A stretch of DNA of 64,000 bases, from NCBI RefSeq assembly GCF_022761125.1, contig NZ_JAKWJR010000014.1:62001-126000 (forward strand), written 5' to 3'. The notes below the pieces were generated by a model. It was given only the letters and a program-made list of their open reading frames with translations. It was not told the DNA's origin and ran no database searches. Positions 36,372 through 43,943 of the stretch are shown here, in pieces (the first letter of the stretch is position 1; every line of letters begins with the position of its first letter). This DNA comes from Nocardioides sp. SR21 (GTDB lineage: Bacteria > Actinomycetota > Actinomycetes > Propionibacteriales > Nocardioidaceae). A program made the translations under genes and the position numbers.

Positions 36372-37229
36372 CGCGCGCCGCGGCGGCCGCATCGCGACCA
36401 GCACGCCGACGATGAGCAGCAGGCCGCCGGCGAGCTCGGCGGTGTTCGGCCGCTGGTCGAGCAGCAGCCAGGCCGACGCCATCGCGACGACCGGCGCGAG
36501 CAGCACCCACGGCACCACCGAGGACGACGGGTTGCGCGACAGCAGCGTGTTGAAGACGCCGTACCCGACCAGCGAGGCGAGCCCGGCGGTGTAGAGCGTC
36601 GACACCCCGGCCTCCCACGAGAACGACGCGAGCGCGTCGCCGATCGCCGCCGGTCCGTCGACGGCGAACGACAGCGCGAGAAGCGGCACCGGTACGACGA
36701 CCGCGGACCAGACCGTGAGCGACAGCCCGCCCTTCACGCCGGACGCGCGCGAGACCACGTTGCCGATCCCCCACGAGAGCGCGGCGAGCAGGCAGAGCGA
36801 GAGCGCGACGACGGAGACGTGACCGCCGCGACCGACCGCGACCACCGCGAGGCCGACGGCCCCGACCGTCACCCCCACCGCCTGGGTCGGCGTCGGCAGC
36901 TCGCGCAGCACGCCCGCTGCGATCAGGATCGTGAAGATCACCTGCGCCTGGAGCACCAGCGCCGCCAGCCCGGGCGGCATGCCCGCGTCCATCGAGACGT
37001 AGAGGAAGCCGAACTGGCCCAGCGACATGAACACGCCGACCGCCGCGATCACCCGCCACGGCGCGTCCGGCTTGGCGACGAAGAGGATCGCCGGGAAGAC
37101 GACGCACGCGAACCGGATCGCCACGAACAGCAGCGGCGGGATGCCGTCCATGCCCCAGTCGATGACGACGAAGTTGAAGCCCCAGATCGAGGCCACCAGG
37201 GCGGCGAGGAGCGAGTCACGGCGATTCAC
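36318..37229 (-). CDS. EamA/DMT-family exporter
   Basis: An inner-membrane transporter of about 303 residues with ten predicted helices in two EamA halves; RRDSLLAALVASIWGFNFVV is the typical first helix. Relatives such as E. coli YdcZ/RhaT-like and EamA export amino acids or metabolites. GTG 37229 begins the conserved part; ATG 37277 is in frame but adds a non-conserved leader. The C-terminal tail overlaps yccF in antisense. It is divergent from a LysR gene, which is its likely regulator. Confidence 0.88.
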   Translation of the reverse strand: MNRRDSLLAALVASIWGFNFVVIDWGMDGIPPLLFVAIRFACVVFPAILFVAKPDAPWRVIAAVGVFMSLGQFGFLYVSMDAGMPPGLAALVLQAQVIFTILIAAGVLRELPTPTQAVGVTVGAVGLAVVAVGRGGHVSVVALSLCLLAALSWGIGNVVSRASGVKGGLSLTVWSAVVVPVPLLALSFAVDGPAAIGDALASFSWEAGVSTLYTAGLASLVGYGVFNTLLSRNPSSSVVPWVLLAPVVAMASAWLLLDQRPNTAELAGGLLLIVGVLVAMRPPRRASADQPDLVDVHDLAAQR

Positions 37230-37276
37230 ACGGACCAGCCTCGTCGCTCCGACCGTGAAGCACCAGCGAACGATCA

Positions 37277-37296
37277 TGCATAGATCGATGTAGCAT
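37277..37296. promoter_or_regulatory. EamA-LysR intergenic control region
   Basis: An imperfect dyad TGCATA...TGTAGCA lies in the divergent gap, and TAGCAT (37291-37296) is a -10 element 6 bases before the lysR ATG. LysR proteins typically bind such a site to control both genes. The dyad is weak and the call is tentative. Confidence 0.4.
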
Positions 37297-37302
37297 CACT
37301 GC

Positions 37303-38232
37303 ATGATCGACCTGGCCGCCCTCACCAGCCTGCGCGCCGTCGACACCCACGGGTCCGTGGTGGCGGCCGCGGACGCCCTCGGGTTCACGCCGAGCGCGGT
37401 GTCCCAGCAGGTCAAGCGCCTCGAGAAGCAGACCGGCGTCCCGCTCCTGGAGCGCGTGGGCCGGGGCGTGATCCTCACCGACCACGGCCGCCACCTCGTG
37501 GACGCGGGCGGCCGGCTGCTCGCGGACCTCGAGCAGGTGGAGGCGACGCTGCACCAGCGCGCCGGTGCCGTCTCGGGACACCTGCGGGTGACGGCGTTCT
37601 CGACCGCGATGCGCGGGCTGATCGCGCCCGTCGTCCGCGACCTGCGCGACGAGCACCCCGACCTCACCGTGTCACTGACCGAGCGCGAGCCGTGGGACAC
37701 CGTCGACCTGGTCGCGTCCGGCCAGAGCGACCTCGGCGTGATCCATCGCTGGGGCGACGTACCGATCACGGTGCCGGACCACCTCACCAGCACGGTCGTC
37801 GCCCACGACGTGGCCGACGTGATCGTGCACCGCGACCACCCGCTCGCCGCGCGCGAGCAGGTCACGCCGCGCGACCTGGTCGACGAGGGCTGGATCGCCA
37901 CCCCGGACGGCACCATCTGCCGTCAGTGGCTCACCCGGATGTACGCCGGCACCGGCCGGCTCCCCCGCATCGCACACACGTCGATGGAGTTCGACTCCCA
38001 CCTCGCGCTGGTGCGCGCGGGCCTCGGCATCGCACTGGTGCCCCGGCTCGGCCGGCAGCCGCTGGGCGACGAGCTGGTCGGCGTCCCCGCGCACGACCCG
38101 GAGCCGACCCGCGACGTGATCGCGGTGCACCGGCGCAGCATGAGCGAGTCGCCGTCGATCACGGCCGTCCTGAGGGGACTTTCGCGTGGGCAGCTCAGAA
38201 CAGCGCGGACGCCAGGTTCTGACGTCCCTTGA
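37303..38232 (+). CDS. LysR-family transcriptional regulator
   Basis: A 309-residue regulator. The N-terminal winged helix is clear: LTSLRAVDTHGSVVAAADAL, TPSAVSQQVKRLEKQTGVPL, LERVGRGVILTDHGRHLV. The C-terminal two-lobe effector domain starts near residue 90 (GHLRVTAFSTAMRGLIAPVV). It is close to the ArgP/HTH type that controls amino acid exporters, consistent with the divergent EamA gene. Its 3' end overlaps the 3' end of the YbbN-like gene by 38 bases. Confidence 0.93.
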   Translation: MIDLAALTSLRAVDTHGSVVAAADALGFTPSAVSQQVKRLEKQTGVPLLERVGRGVILTDHGRHLVDAGGRLLADLEQVEATLHQRAGAVSGHLRVTAFSTAMRGLIAPVVRDLRDEHPDLTVSLTEREPWDTVDLVASGQSDLGVIHRWGDVPITVPDHLTSTVVAHDVADVIVHRDHPLAAREQVTPRDLVDEGWIATPDGTICRQWLTRMYAGTGRLPRIAHTSMEFDSHLALVRAGLGIALVPRLGRQPLGDELVGVPAHDPEPTRDVIAVHRRSMSESPSITAVLRGLSRGQLRTARTPGSDVP

Positions 38233-39130
38233 GCACGCGCGGGTCGTCGTTGCCGACCGCACCGAACAGACCGAGGAGGTGCTCGCGGGCCTGGTTGCGC
38301 TCGTCGCCGGCGGTACGCCGGACCAGGTCGACCAGCCGGTTGAAGGCGTCCTCGACGTGGCCGCCGAGCATGTCGAGGTCGGCGACCATGGTCTGCGCCG
38401 CGACGTCGTCGGGCTTGGCCGCGGCCTCGGCGCGCGCGGTGTTGAGGTCGACACCCTGGGTGCGCTGCAGCACCTTGGCCATCGCCAGGCCGGCGGCGGC
38501 CTCGGCGTCGGCGGGGTTCGCGTCGACGAGCTTCTGGTACTCCGTGACCGCGCGGTCGATGTCGCCCTCGCCGAGCGCGTCCTGGGCCGCGGCGTAGCGC
38601 GGGTCGAAGTCCGGAACGCCGTCGCCGTCCACGTCGACAGGGTTGGACCGCGGCTGGTGCCGGCCGGCGACACCGCTGACGGTGAGCTGCTGCACCACCT
38701 GGGTGAGCGCCGTCCGCAGCTCGTCGATCGGCAGCACGTCCTGGAACAGCGGCGCCGGGCGGCCGTCCACGATCGCCACCACGAGCGGGATCGACGGGAT
38801 CTGCATCGCCTGCGCGATCGACGGCACCGCGTCGATGTCGACGAGGCCGACGAGGAACCGGCCCTCGAACTCTCCCGCCAGCGTCGCCAGGTCGCGCGCC
38901 AGCCCGACGCTCTCGGGCATCCGCGTCGGCGAGTAGAACGCCAGCAGCACCGGCGCCGTCATCGACGACTCGATGGTGCTCTGGAAGTTCTCCTCGGTGA
39001 TGTCGAGCGAGTACGACGACCCGCCGCCCGCCGCGCCACCCGGGGCGCTGGGAGCGGTGCCGGCGGGCGCGGCTGCCTTCATGCCGGACAGGTCGATGGC
39101 ACCGGGACGGGAGAACGGCTGCTGACTCAT
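38195..39130 (-). CDS. YbbN-like thioredoxin-fold/TPR co-chaperone lacking CxxC
   Basis: A 311-residue protein. An N-terminal low-complexity linker rich in Ala, Pro and Gly is followed by a thioredoxin-fold domain (residues 40-150). The usual catalytic CxxC is replaced by SPTRMPE after VLLAFY, so redox activity is lost. A C-terminal helical domain of TPR type follows (YAAAQDALGEGDIDRAVTEY, LNTARAEAAAKPDDVAAQTM). E. coli YbbN/CnoX has the same architecture and acts as a holdase that hands clients to chaperones. TAGGAT lies 7 bases before the ATG. Monocistronic. Confidence 0.85.
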   Translation of the reverse strand: MSQQPFSRPGAIDLSGMKAAAPAGTAPSAPGGAAGGGSSYSLDITEENFQSTIESSMTAPVLLAFYSPTRMPESVGLARDLATLAGEFEGRFLVGLVDIDAVPSIAQAMQIPSIPLVVAIVDGRPAPLFQDVLPIDELRTALTQVVQQLTVSGVAGRHQPRSNPVDVDGDGVPDFDPRYAAAQDALGEGDIDRAVTEYQKLVDANPADAEAAAGLAMAKVLQRTQGVDLNTARAEAAAKPDDVAAQTMVADLDMLGGHVEDAFNRLVDLVRRTAGDERNQAREHLLGLFGAVGNDDPRVLKGRQNLASALF

Positions 39131-39163
39131 GGGCGCAATCCTATTGACCCCGTCCCGAGCGGG

Positions 39164-39198
39164 GGTGTCGAGGCTCGCTTCGCTCGCACCTCGACCAC
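39164..39198. terminator. hairpin related to the dispersed repeat
   Basis: GGTGTCGAGG pairs with CCTCGACCACC with one bulge; the loop holds CTCGCTTCGCTCG. The tail CTCGACCACCGAG is identical to the tail of the 27.6 kb repeat. It sits just past the end of the minus-strand acetyl-CoA hydrolase-family gene and probably terminates it. Confidence 0.6.
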
Positions 39199-39205
39199 CG
39201 AGTCG

Positions 39206-40414
39206 TCACCCGAGTCCGAGGGCGACCGCCTCCTCCCGCAGCTCGTCGCGCACCCGGGGGTGGGCGGCGTGGTCGATCAGCTGGCGCGCCTGCTCCTTCT
39301 GGTCACGGCCGTAGAGCTCGGCGGCGCCCTGCTCGGTGACGACGGCGGTCATCTGGAACGAGGTGACGGGCTCGTCGACCAGCGGGACGATCGTGGAGCA
39401 GTCGGCCTTCGGGTGCCACGACTTCATGGCGATGAACGCCTGGCCGCCCTCGCTGTGCATCGCCCCGACGAAGAAGTCGGTCTGGCCGCCGAAGCCGGAG
39501 TGGATCCGGGCGTTGATCCGCGAGGCGTTCGCCTGGCCGAACAGGTCGACCTGGAGGGCGGTGTTCACGCTGACCATGTGCTGGTTCCGCGCGATCCGGG
39601 CCGGGCTGTTGGTGACCTCCGTGCGCACCATCGCGACCCGCTCGTTCTCGTGCACCCAGGCGATCAGCTCGGGCGAGCCGAACAGGAAGGAGGCCGAGAT
39701 GGGGACGTTGCGGTCGAGCGCACCGACCTTCTCCAGCGCGAAGATGCTGTCGGAGAACATCTCGGTCCACACCCGCAGCCCGCTGCGGCTGGTCAGCCCG
39801 TGCAGCGTCGCGTCCGGTACGGCGCCGATGCCGGCCTGGAGCGTCGCGCCGTCGCCGACCCGTGCGGCCACCAGCTCACCGATCCGGGCCGAGTCGTCGT
39901 CGATGACGGTCGACGGCGCGCTCGGCAGCGGCACGTCCGCCTCGACGAGGACGTCGACGAGATCGAGGTCGATCACGGAGTCGCCGTACGTCCACGGCAT
40001 CCGGTCGTTGACCTGCGCGATCACCACCCCACCGCGACGCCGGGCCGCCTCGAGCGCGGCCGGCAGCACGTTGACCTCGACGCCGAGCGACACCTTGCCG
40101 TCGCGCGGCCGGGTCGTGTGCAGCACGACCGCGTCCGGCGGCAGCGCCGTACCGAACAGCGTGGGCACCATCGACAGCCGCGACGGCAGGTAGCTCAGTC
40201 GCGGGCTGCGCCGCTGCCCGGGACCGACGAAGCAGGTCTCGAGGGTGACGCCCTCACGGTCGGGAAGGCCGGGCTGGCCGTTGAGCGCCCAGAGTCGGTA
40301 CTCGTCCAGGGCGCCGTCGACCAGTCCGACGGTGTGCCAGGGCGTGACGTGGTTGCCGGTGACGACGATGCGCGGGTTCGCCGGCAGCCCCGCGAGAGCA
40401 GTGGAGAGGTCCAC
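39206..40414 (-). CDS. acetyl-CoA hydrolase/transferase family protein
   Basis: A 402-residue protein of the class I CoA-transferase group (Cat1/4-hydroxybutyrate CoA-transferase-like). The conserved blocks LGVEVNVLPAALEA (oxyanion loop region), LQAGIGAVPDATLHGL, VWTEMFSDSIFALE and GFGGQTDFFVGAMHSEGGQA are seen. The catalytic Glu is expected in the VWTEMFSD segment. It moves CoA between acetyl or another short acyl group and an acid, or hydrolyses acyl-CoA. GTG 40414 is the start used; TGGAAT before it is a weak -10. The preferred acyl donor cannot be told. Confidence 0.88.
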   Translation of the reverse strand: MDLSTALAGLPANPRIVVTGNHVTPWHTVGLVDGALDEYRLWALNGQPGLPDREGVTLETCFVGPGQRRSPRLSYLPSRLSMVPTLFGTALPPDAVVLHTTRPRDGKVSLGVEVNVLPAALEAARRRGGVVIAQVNDRMPWTYGDSVIDLDLVDVLVEADVPLPSAPSTVIDDDSARIGELVAARVGDGATLQAGIGAVPDATLHGLTSRSGLRVWTEMFSDSIFALEKVGALDRNVPISASFLFGSPELIAWVHENERVAMVRTEVTNSPARIARNQHMVSVNTALQVDLFGQANASRINARIHSGFGGQTDFFVGAMHSEGGQAFIAMKSWHPKADCSTIVPLVDEPVTSFQMTAVVTEQGAAELYGRDQKEQARQLIDHAAHPRVRDELREEAVALGLG

Positions 40415-40445
40415 GCCCCGATTCCACCAGACCGGGATCGCCCCG

Positions 40446-41159
40446 TCATGGGCCGGAAGTCCCCATCACGGTGACCCGAACGGTGCCGCCGTCCTCGATG
40501 GGCGTCCCGAGCTCGGGCTCGACGCCCAGCAGCGATCCGGGCGGAAGGTCGGCGACGTCACCGTTCGGGTCCGGCTCGACGGTCTCGACCTCGACCTCGA
40601 GCCCGGCGTCCTCGATCGCCCGGGTGAGGTCGTCGACGACGGCCGGCTCGGCGCCCCAGGCCGGTGTCCACCCACCCGGGCCGCCAATTCCGAGCGGGAC
40701 CGTGGTGACCCCGTCCGGCAGCGCGCGCGCCGAGTCCCGGATCTCCTCGAAGTCGCCGTCGCCCTCCTCGTCGATCGTCACGGCGAAGATCGCGTCGCTC
40801 CCCTCCACGGCGAACAGCTGCCGGCAGACGCCGGCGAACCACTCCTCGCAGCCGCCGTCCAGATCGTCCTCGTCGTACCGGTCGTTGTCGCGCAGGACGG
40901 CCAGCGACGAGACCTCGTCCGCGGACCTGTCGTAGTCGGGAACGGAGCAGTCGACGGTCGCGCCGGAGTCGAAGTAGACGGTGTCCTCGACCGGTGCGCC
41001 GCACAGGGTCTCCCCCGTGGTCCACCAGTCCGGTACGGCGACGACCGCGCCGTCGTACCCCACCCAGCGGCTGCCCTCGGGCGGGGCCGCCCACCAGTCG
41101 GAGTCGTGGGTGCAACCGGTCGACAACAGCACCAGCGCCAGCAGCAGTCCGATCCTCAT
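40446..41159 (-). CDS. lipoprotein with C-terminal PASTA-like domain
   Basis: A 237-residue exported lipoprotein: MRIGLLLALVLLSTGC gives a lipobox with Cys16. The middle has a W/Cys-rich domain (GSRWVGYDGAVVAVPDWW, LCGAPVEDTV) that resembles part of the putative anti-sigma protein at 58316-59362. The last 65 residues match a PASTA repeat (DDLTRAIEDAGLEVEVETV, SLLGVEPELGTPIEDGGTVR), a fold that senses muropeptides. Probable cell-envelope protein, function unknown. It lies after the icmA stop, 16 bases away, on the same strand. Confidence 0.78.
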   Translation of the reverse strand: MRIGLLLALVLLSTGCTHDSDWWAAPPEGSRWVGYDGAVVAVPDWWTTGETLCGAPVEDTVYFDSGATVDCSVPDYDRSADEVSSLAVLRDNDRYDEDDLDGGCEEWFAGVCRQLFAVEGSDAIFAVTIDEEGDGDFEEIRDSARALPDGVTTVPLGIGGPGGWTPAWGAEPAVVDDLTRAIEDAGLEVEVETVEPDPNGDVADLPPGSLLGVEPELGTPIEDGGTVRVTVMGTSGP

Positions 41160-41175
41160 ACGGACTCGGACGTGC

Positions 41176-42864
41176 TCAGAAGCGAGCCGGCTCCCGGTAC
41201 TCGCCCCACTCGGCGCGCAGGGCGTCGCAGATCTCGCCCAGCGTCGCCTCGGCGCGGCAGGCGTCGAGCATCGGCTCGATCATGTTCTCGTCGTCGCGCG
41301 CGGCCGCGACCAGGCGCGCCAGCGCGACCGTCACCGCCTCGTCGTCGCGGGCCTCACGGCGGCCCTGCAGCACGCGGACCTGCTCGACCTCGACCTCGTG
41401 GGAGACGCGGAGGATCTCCAGCTCGTGGGTCACGGAGTCCTCGTGGCAGTTCACGCCCACGATCCGCTTCTCGCCCTTCTCGAGCGCGACCTGGTACTGG
41501 AACGCCGCCTCGGCGATCTCGCCCATGAACCAGCCCTCCTCGATGCCGTGCAGGAGGCCCTTCGTCACCAGCCACTCGCCCCGGCCGACCGCCTCGGCGA
41601 TCTTCTCGGGCTGCGCGGAGGTGACCGTGGAGCCGCCCATCGAGAGGATCTTGTCGAAGATCGCGTTCGCCTCGGCCTCGATCCGGTCGGTCAGCGCCTC
41701 GACGTACCAGGAGCCGCCGAGCGGGTCGGCGACGTTCACGACGCCGGTCTCCTCCATGATCACCTGCTGGGTGCGCAGCGCGATCTCGGCCGCCTGCTCC
41801 GACGGGAGCGCAAGCGTCTCGTCGAGGGCGTTGGTGTGCAGCGAGTTCGTGCCGCCGAGGACCGCGGAGAGCGCCTCGATGCCGGTGCGGACGACGTTGT
41901 TGTACGGCTGCTGCGCGGTCAGCGAGACGCCGGCGGTCTGGGTGTGGAACCGCAGCCACTGCGCCTTGTCGGTCTTGGCGCCGTACACGTCGCGCATCCA
42001 GCGTGCCCAGATCCGGCGGGCGGCGCGGAACTTCGCGATCTCCTCGAAGAAGTCGACGTGCGCGTCGAAGAAGAACGACAGGCCCGGCGCGAACACGTCG
42101 ACGTCGAGACCGCGCGACAGCCCGAGCTCGACGTACCCGAACCCGTCAGCGAGCGTGAACGCGAGCTCCTGCGCGGCCGTCGAGCCGGCCTCACGGATGT
42201 GGTAGCCGGAGACGGAGAGCGGCTTGTACGCCGGGATGTTCTCGGCGCAGTACTCCATCAGGTCGCCGATCAGGCGCAGGTGCGGCTCCGGCCCGAAGAT
42301 CCACTCCTTCTGGGCGATGTACTCCTTGAAGATGTCGGTCTGCAGCGTGCCGTTGAGCTTGCCGGTGTCCACGCCGGCTCGCTCGGCGGCGACGATCATC
42401 ATGCAGAACACCGGGACGGCGGGGCCGCTGATCGTCATCGAGGTGGTGACGTCGCCGAGGTCGATGCCGTCGAACAGGATCTCCATGTCGGCGACCGAGT
42501 CGATCGCGACGCCGCAGTGGCCGACCTCGCCGAGCGCCTTGGGGTCGTCGGAGTCGCGGCCCATCAGCGTGGGCATGTCGAACGCGACCGAGAGACCGCC
42601 GCCCCCGCGGCCGAGGATCATCCGGTAGCGCTCGTTGGTCTGCTGCGCGTTGCCGAAGCCGGCGAACTGCCGGATCGTCCACGTCCGGCCGCGGTAGCCG
42701 GTCGGGTAGAGACCGCGCGTGAACGGGAACTCGCCGGGCCACTCCGAGTCCTCGGTGCCGTACGCCGGCTCGAGCTCGACACCGCTCAGCGTCGTGAAGT
42801 CGGCCTCCCGGACGCGGGACTTGTCGTACCGGGCCTGCCAGCGGGCGCGCGCGTTCTCGCTCAT
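41176..42864 (-). CDS. icmA: isobutyryl-CoA mutase-type large subunit (B12-dependent acyl-CoA mutase)
   Basis: A 562-residue substrate-binding subunit of an adenosylcobalamin-dependent mutase. Two residues separate the family members. This protein has Phe67 (TIRQFAGFGN) where methylmalonyl-CoA mutase has Tyr, and Gln185 (KEYIAQKEW) where it has Arg. These match isobutyryl-CoA mutase, which interconverts n-butyryl- and isobutyryl-CoA. The C-terminal B12-binding domain (DxHxxG) is absent, so a separate small subunit encoded elsewhere is needed. MeaB is at 51676. Start ATG 42864 is fixed by TTGGAA-17-TACTAT and 6 bases, a leaderless promoter. Many databases label such proteins methylmalonyl-CoA mutase. 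Confidence 0.9.
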   Translation of the reverse strand: MSENARARWQARYDKSRVREADFTTLSGVELEPAYGTEDSEWPGEFPFTRGLYPTGYRGRTWTIRQFAGFGNAQQTNERYRMILGRGGGGLSVAFDMPTLMGRDSDDPKALGEVGHCGVAIDSVADMEILFDGIDLGDVTTSMTISGPAVPVFCMMIVAAERAGVDTGKLNGTLQTDIFKEYIAQKEWIFGPEPHLRLIGDLMEYCAENIPAYKPLSVSGYHIREAGSTAAQELAFTLADGFGYVELGLSRGLDVDVFAPGLSFFFDAHVDFFEEIAKFRAARRIWARWMRDVYGAKTDKAQWLRFHTQTAGVSLTAQQPYNNVVRTGIEALSAVLGGTNSLHTNALDETLALPSEQAAEIALRTQQVIMEETGVVNVADPLGGSWYVEALTDRIEAEANAIFDKILSMGGSTVTSAQPEKIAEAVGRGEWLVTKGLLHGIEEGWFMGEIAEAAFQYQVALEKGEKRIVGVNCHEDSVTHELEILRVSHEVEVEQVRVLQGRREARDDEAVTVALARLVAAARDDENMIEPMLDACRAEATLGEICDALRAEWGEYREPARF

Positions 42865-42899
42865 GTCGAGATAGTAGGACGTCCTACTAAATGTTCCAA
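42865..42899 (-). promoter_or_regulatory. icmA leaderless promoter with 18-bp palindromic operator
   Basis: On the minus strand TTGGAA (42894-42899) and TACTAT (42871-42876) are exactly 17 bp apart, and the ATG follows after 6 bases. A perfect 18-bp palindrome TAGTAGGACGTCCTACTA (42872-42889) covers most of the spacer and the -10 box. Binding there would block transcription directly. The neighbouring MarR protein is the obvious candidate; a TetR factor elsewhere is the alternative. Confidence 0.8.
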
Positions 42900-42902
42900 C
42901 TG

Positions 42903-43451
42903 CTAGCGGCTCCAGCGGTAGACCTGGCCGTCGCGCACCTCGACCGAGACGGGCGGCTTCGGCGTCGGGTGGGCGCGCAGGTGGGCCAGCACGTTCCTGC
43001 GCCCGCGCAGCGCGACATCGCCGTCGGCGAACTGCAGGGAGGGGTGCAGCAGCGCCGTGAGGTCCGACCACTCCCCAGAGTCCATCGCGTTCCACGCGGC
43101 CGCCGCCGGCGCGGGCAGCTCCGGCAGGTCGTGGAGCATCTTCGGCGTGCACATCCGCCACGCGTCGACGACCAGCTCGCGCATCTCGTCGGCCTCCAGC
43201 CGGTCGAGGTGCGCGCACACCCACTGGTAACGCAGGTCGCGTGGCGGCGGGAGGAAGAACGTCTCCGGGTCGGACTCGATCAGCCCGTCGCGGGCGTCCT
43301 TGGGGTAGCCGAACCCCATCTTCGTCTCGTCCTTGGAGAACGCGGCGTACACGATCTGCTTCACCTTGAGCTTGTAGCGGCCGCCGGTGAAGAACTCGTA
43401 CGTGCGTGGCAGGGCCAGGCCGACCCCGCGGACGTCGTCGGCGGTGACCAT
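42903..43451 (-). CDS. MmcQ/YjbR domain fused to NTF2/SnoaL-like domain
   Basis: A 182-residue protein. Residues 1-110 are an MmcQ/YjbR domain (VRGVGLALPRTYEFFTGGRY, YAAFSKDETKMGFGYPKDAR, WVCAHLDRLEADEMRELVVD), a fold resembling the T4 MotA DNA-binding domain with no settled function. Residues 125-182 (SDLTALLHPSLQFADGDVAL, then RGRRNVLAHLRAHP) look like a truncated NTF2/SnoaL-type domain. The combination is unusual. It starts 3 bases after the MarR stop and ends 38 bases before icmA; the icmA promoter lies in that gap. Confidence 0.75.
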   Translation of the reverse strand: MVTADDVRGVGLALPRTYEFFTGGRYKLKVKQIVYAAFSKDETKMGFGYPKDARDGLIESDPETFFLPPPRDLRYQWVCAHLDRLEADEMRELVVDAWRMCTPKMLHDLPELPAPAAAAWNAMDSGEWSDLTALLHPSLQFADGDVALRGRRNVLAHLRAHPTPKPPVSVEVRDGQVYRWSR

Positions 43452-43454
43452 GGC

Positions 43455-43943
43455 TCAGAAGTCTCCGGCGGCCTTGCGGATCGGCGTGAGCAGCGACGAG
43501 AGCTCCTGGAGCTGCGCGTCGCCGAGCGCCTCGAGCGCGAAGTCGGACTCGACGAGGTCCTTGGTGGCGATCTCGACCAGCGCGCGCCCCGCGTCGGTGA
43601 TCTCGGCGAGCACGGCGCGGCCGTCGTCCGGATGAGGCGTGCGGACCACGAGGCCGGCCGACTCGAGCCGGTTGACGATCGAGGTGACCGAGGTCGGGTG
43701 CACCTGAAGCCGCTCGCCCATCTTGCCCAGCGGCAGCGACCCCCGCGACGAGAACACCAGCAGCACCAGTGCCTCGTAGCGCGCGAACGTCAGGCCGTGC
43801 GGCTTGAGGATCGCGTCGAGGCGCCCGATCACGAGCTGGTGCGCCCGCATCAGCGAGGTGACGGCGTGCATCGCGGGCACGCGCTCCCAGTGGTTGCCCC
43901 ACTGGCGCGCGGCTTCGTCGATCGGGTCGAACGGGAGGGTCAC
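43455..43943 (-). CDS. MarR-family transcriptional regulator
   Basis: A 162-residue winged-helix regulator. The HTH core is LPLGKMGERLQVHPTSVTSI followed by VNRLESAGLVVRTPHPDDGR, the typical recognition helix and wing. The N-terminus (FDPIDEAARQWGNHWERVPA) matches, from memory, a MarR subgroup found beside acyl-CoA mutase genes in Streptomyces. GTG 43943 overlaps the SDR stop as GTGA. It may bind the palindrome in front of icmA. Confidence 0.9.
   Translation of the reverse strand: MTLPFDPIDEAARQWGNHWERVPAMHAVTSLMRAHQLVIGRLDAILKPHGLTFARYEALVLLVFSSRGSLPLGKMGERLQVHPTSVTSIVNRLESAGLVVRTPHPDDGRAVLAEITDAGRALVEIATKDLVESDFALEALGDAQLQELSSLLTPIRKAAGDF

Noticed and set aside
41176..42864. Plain methylmalonyl-CoA mutase
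   Set aside because: The Tyr and Arg that bind the malonyl carboxylate are Phe and Gln, and the length lacks the B12 domain.
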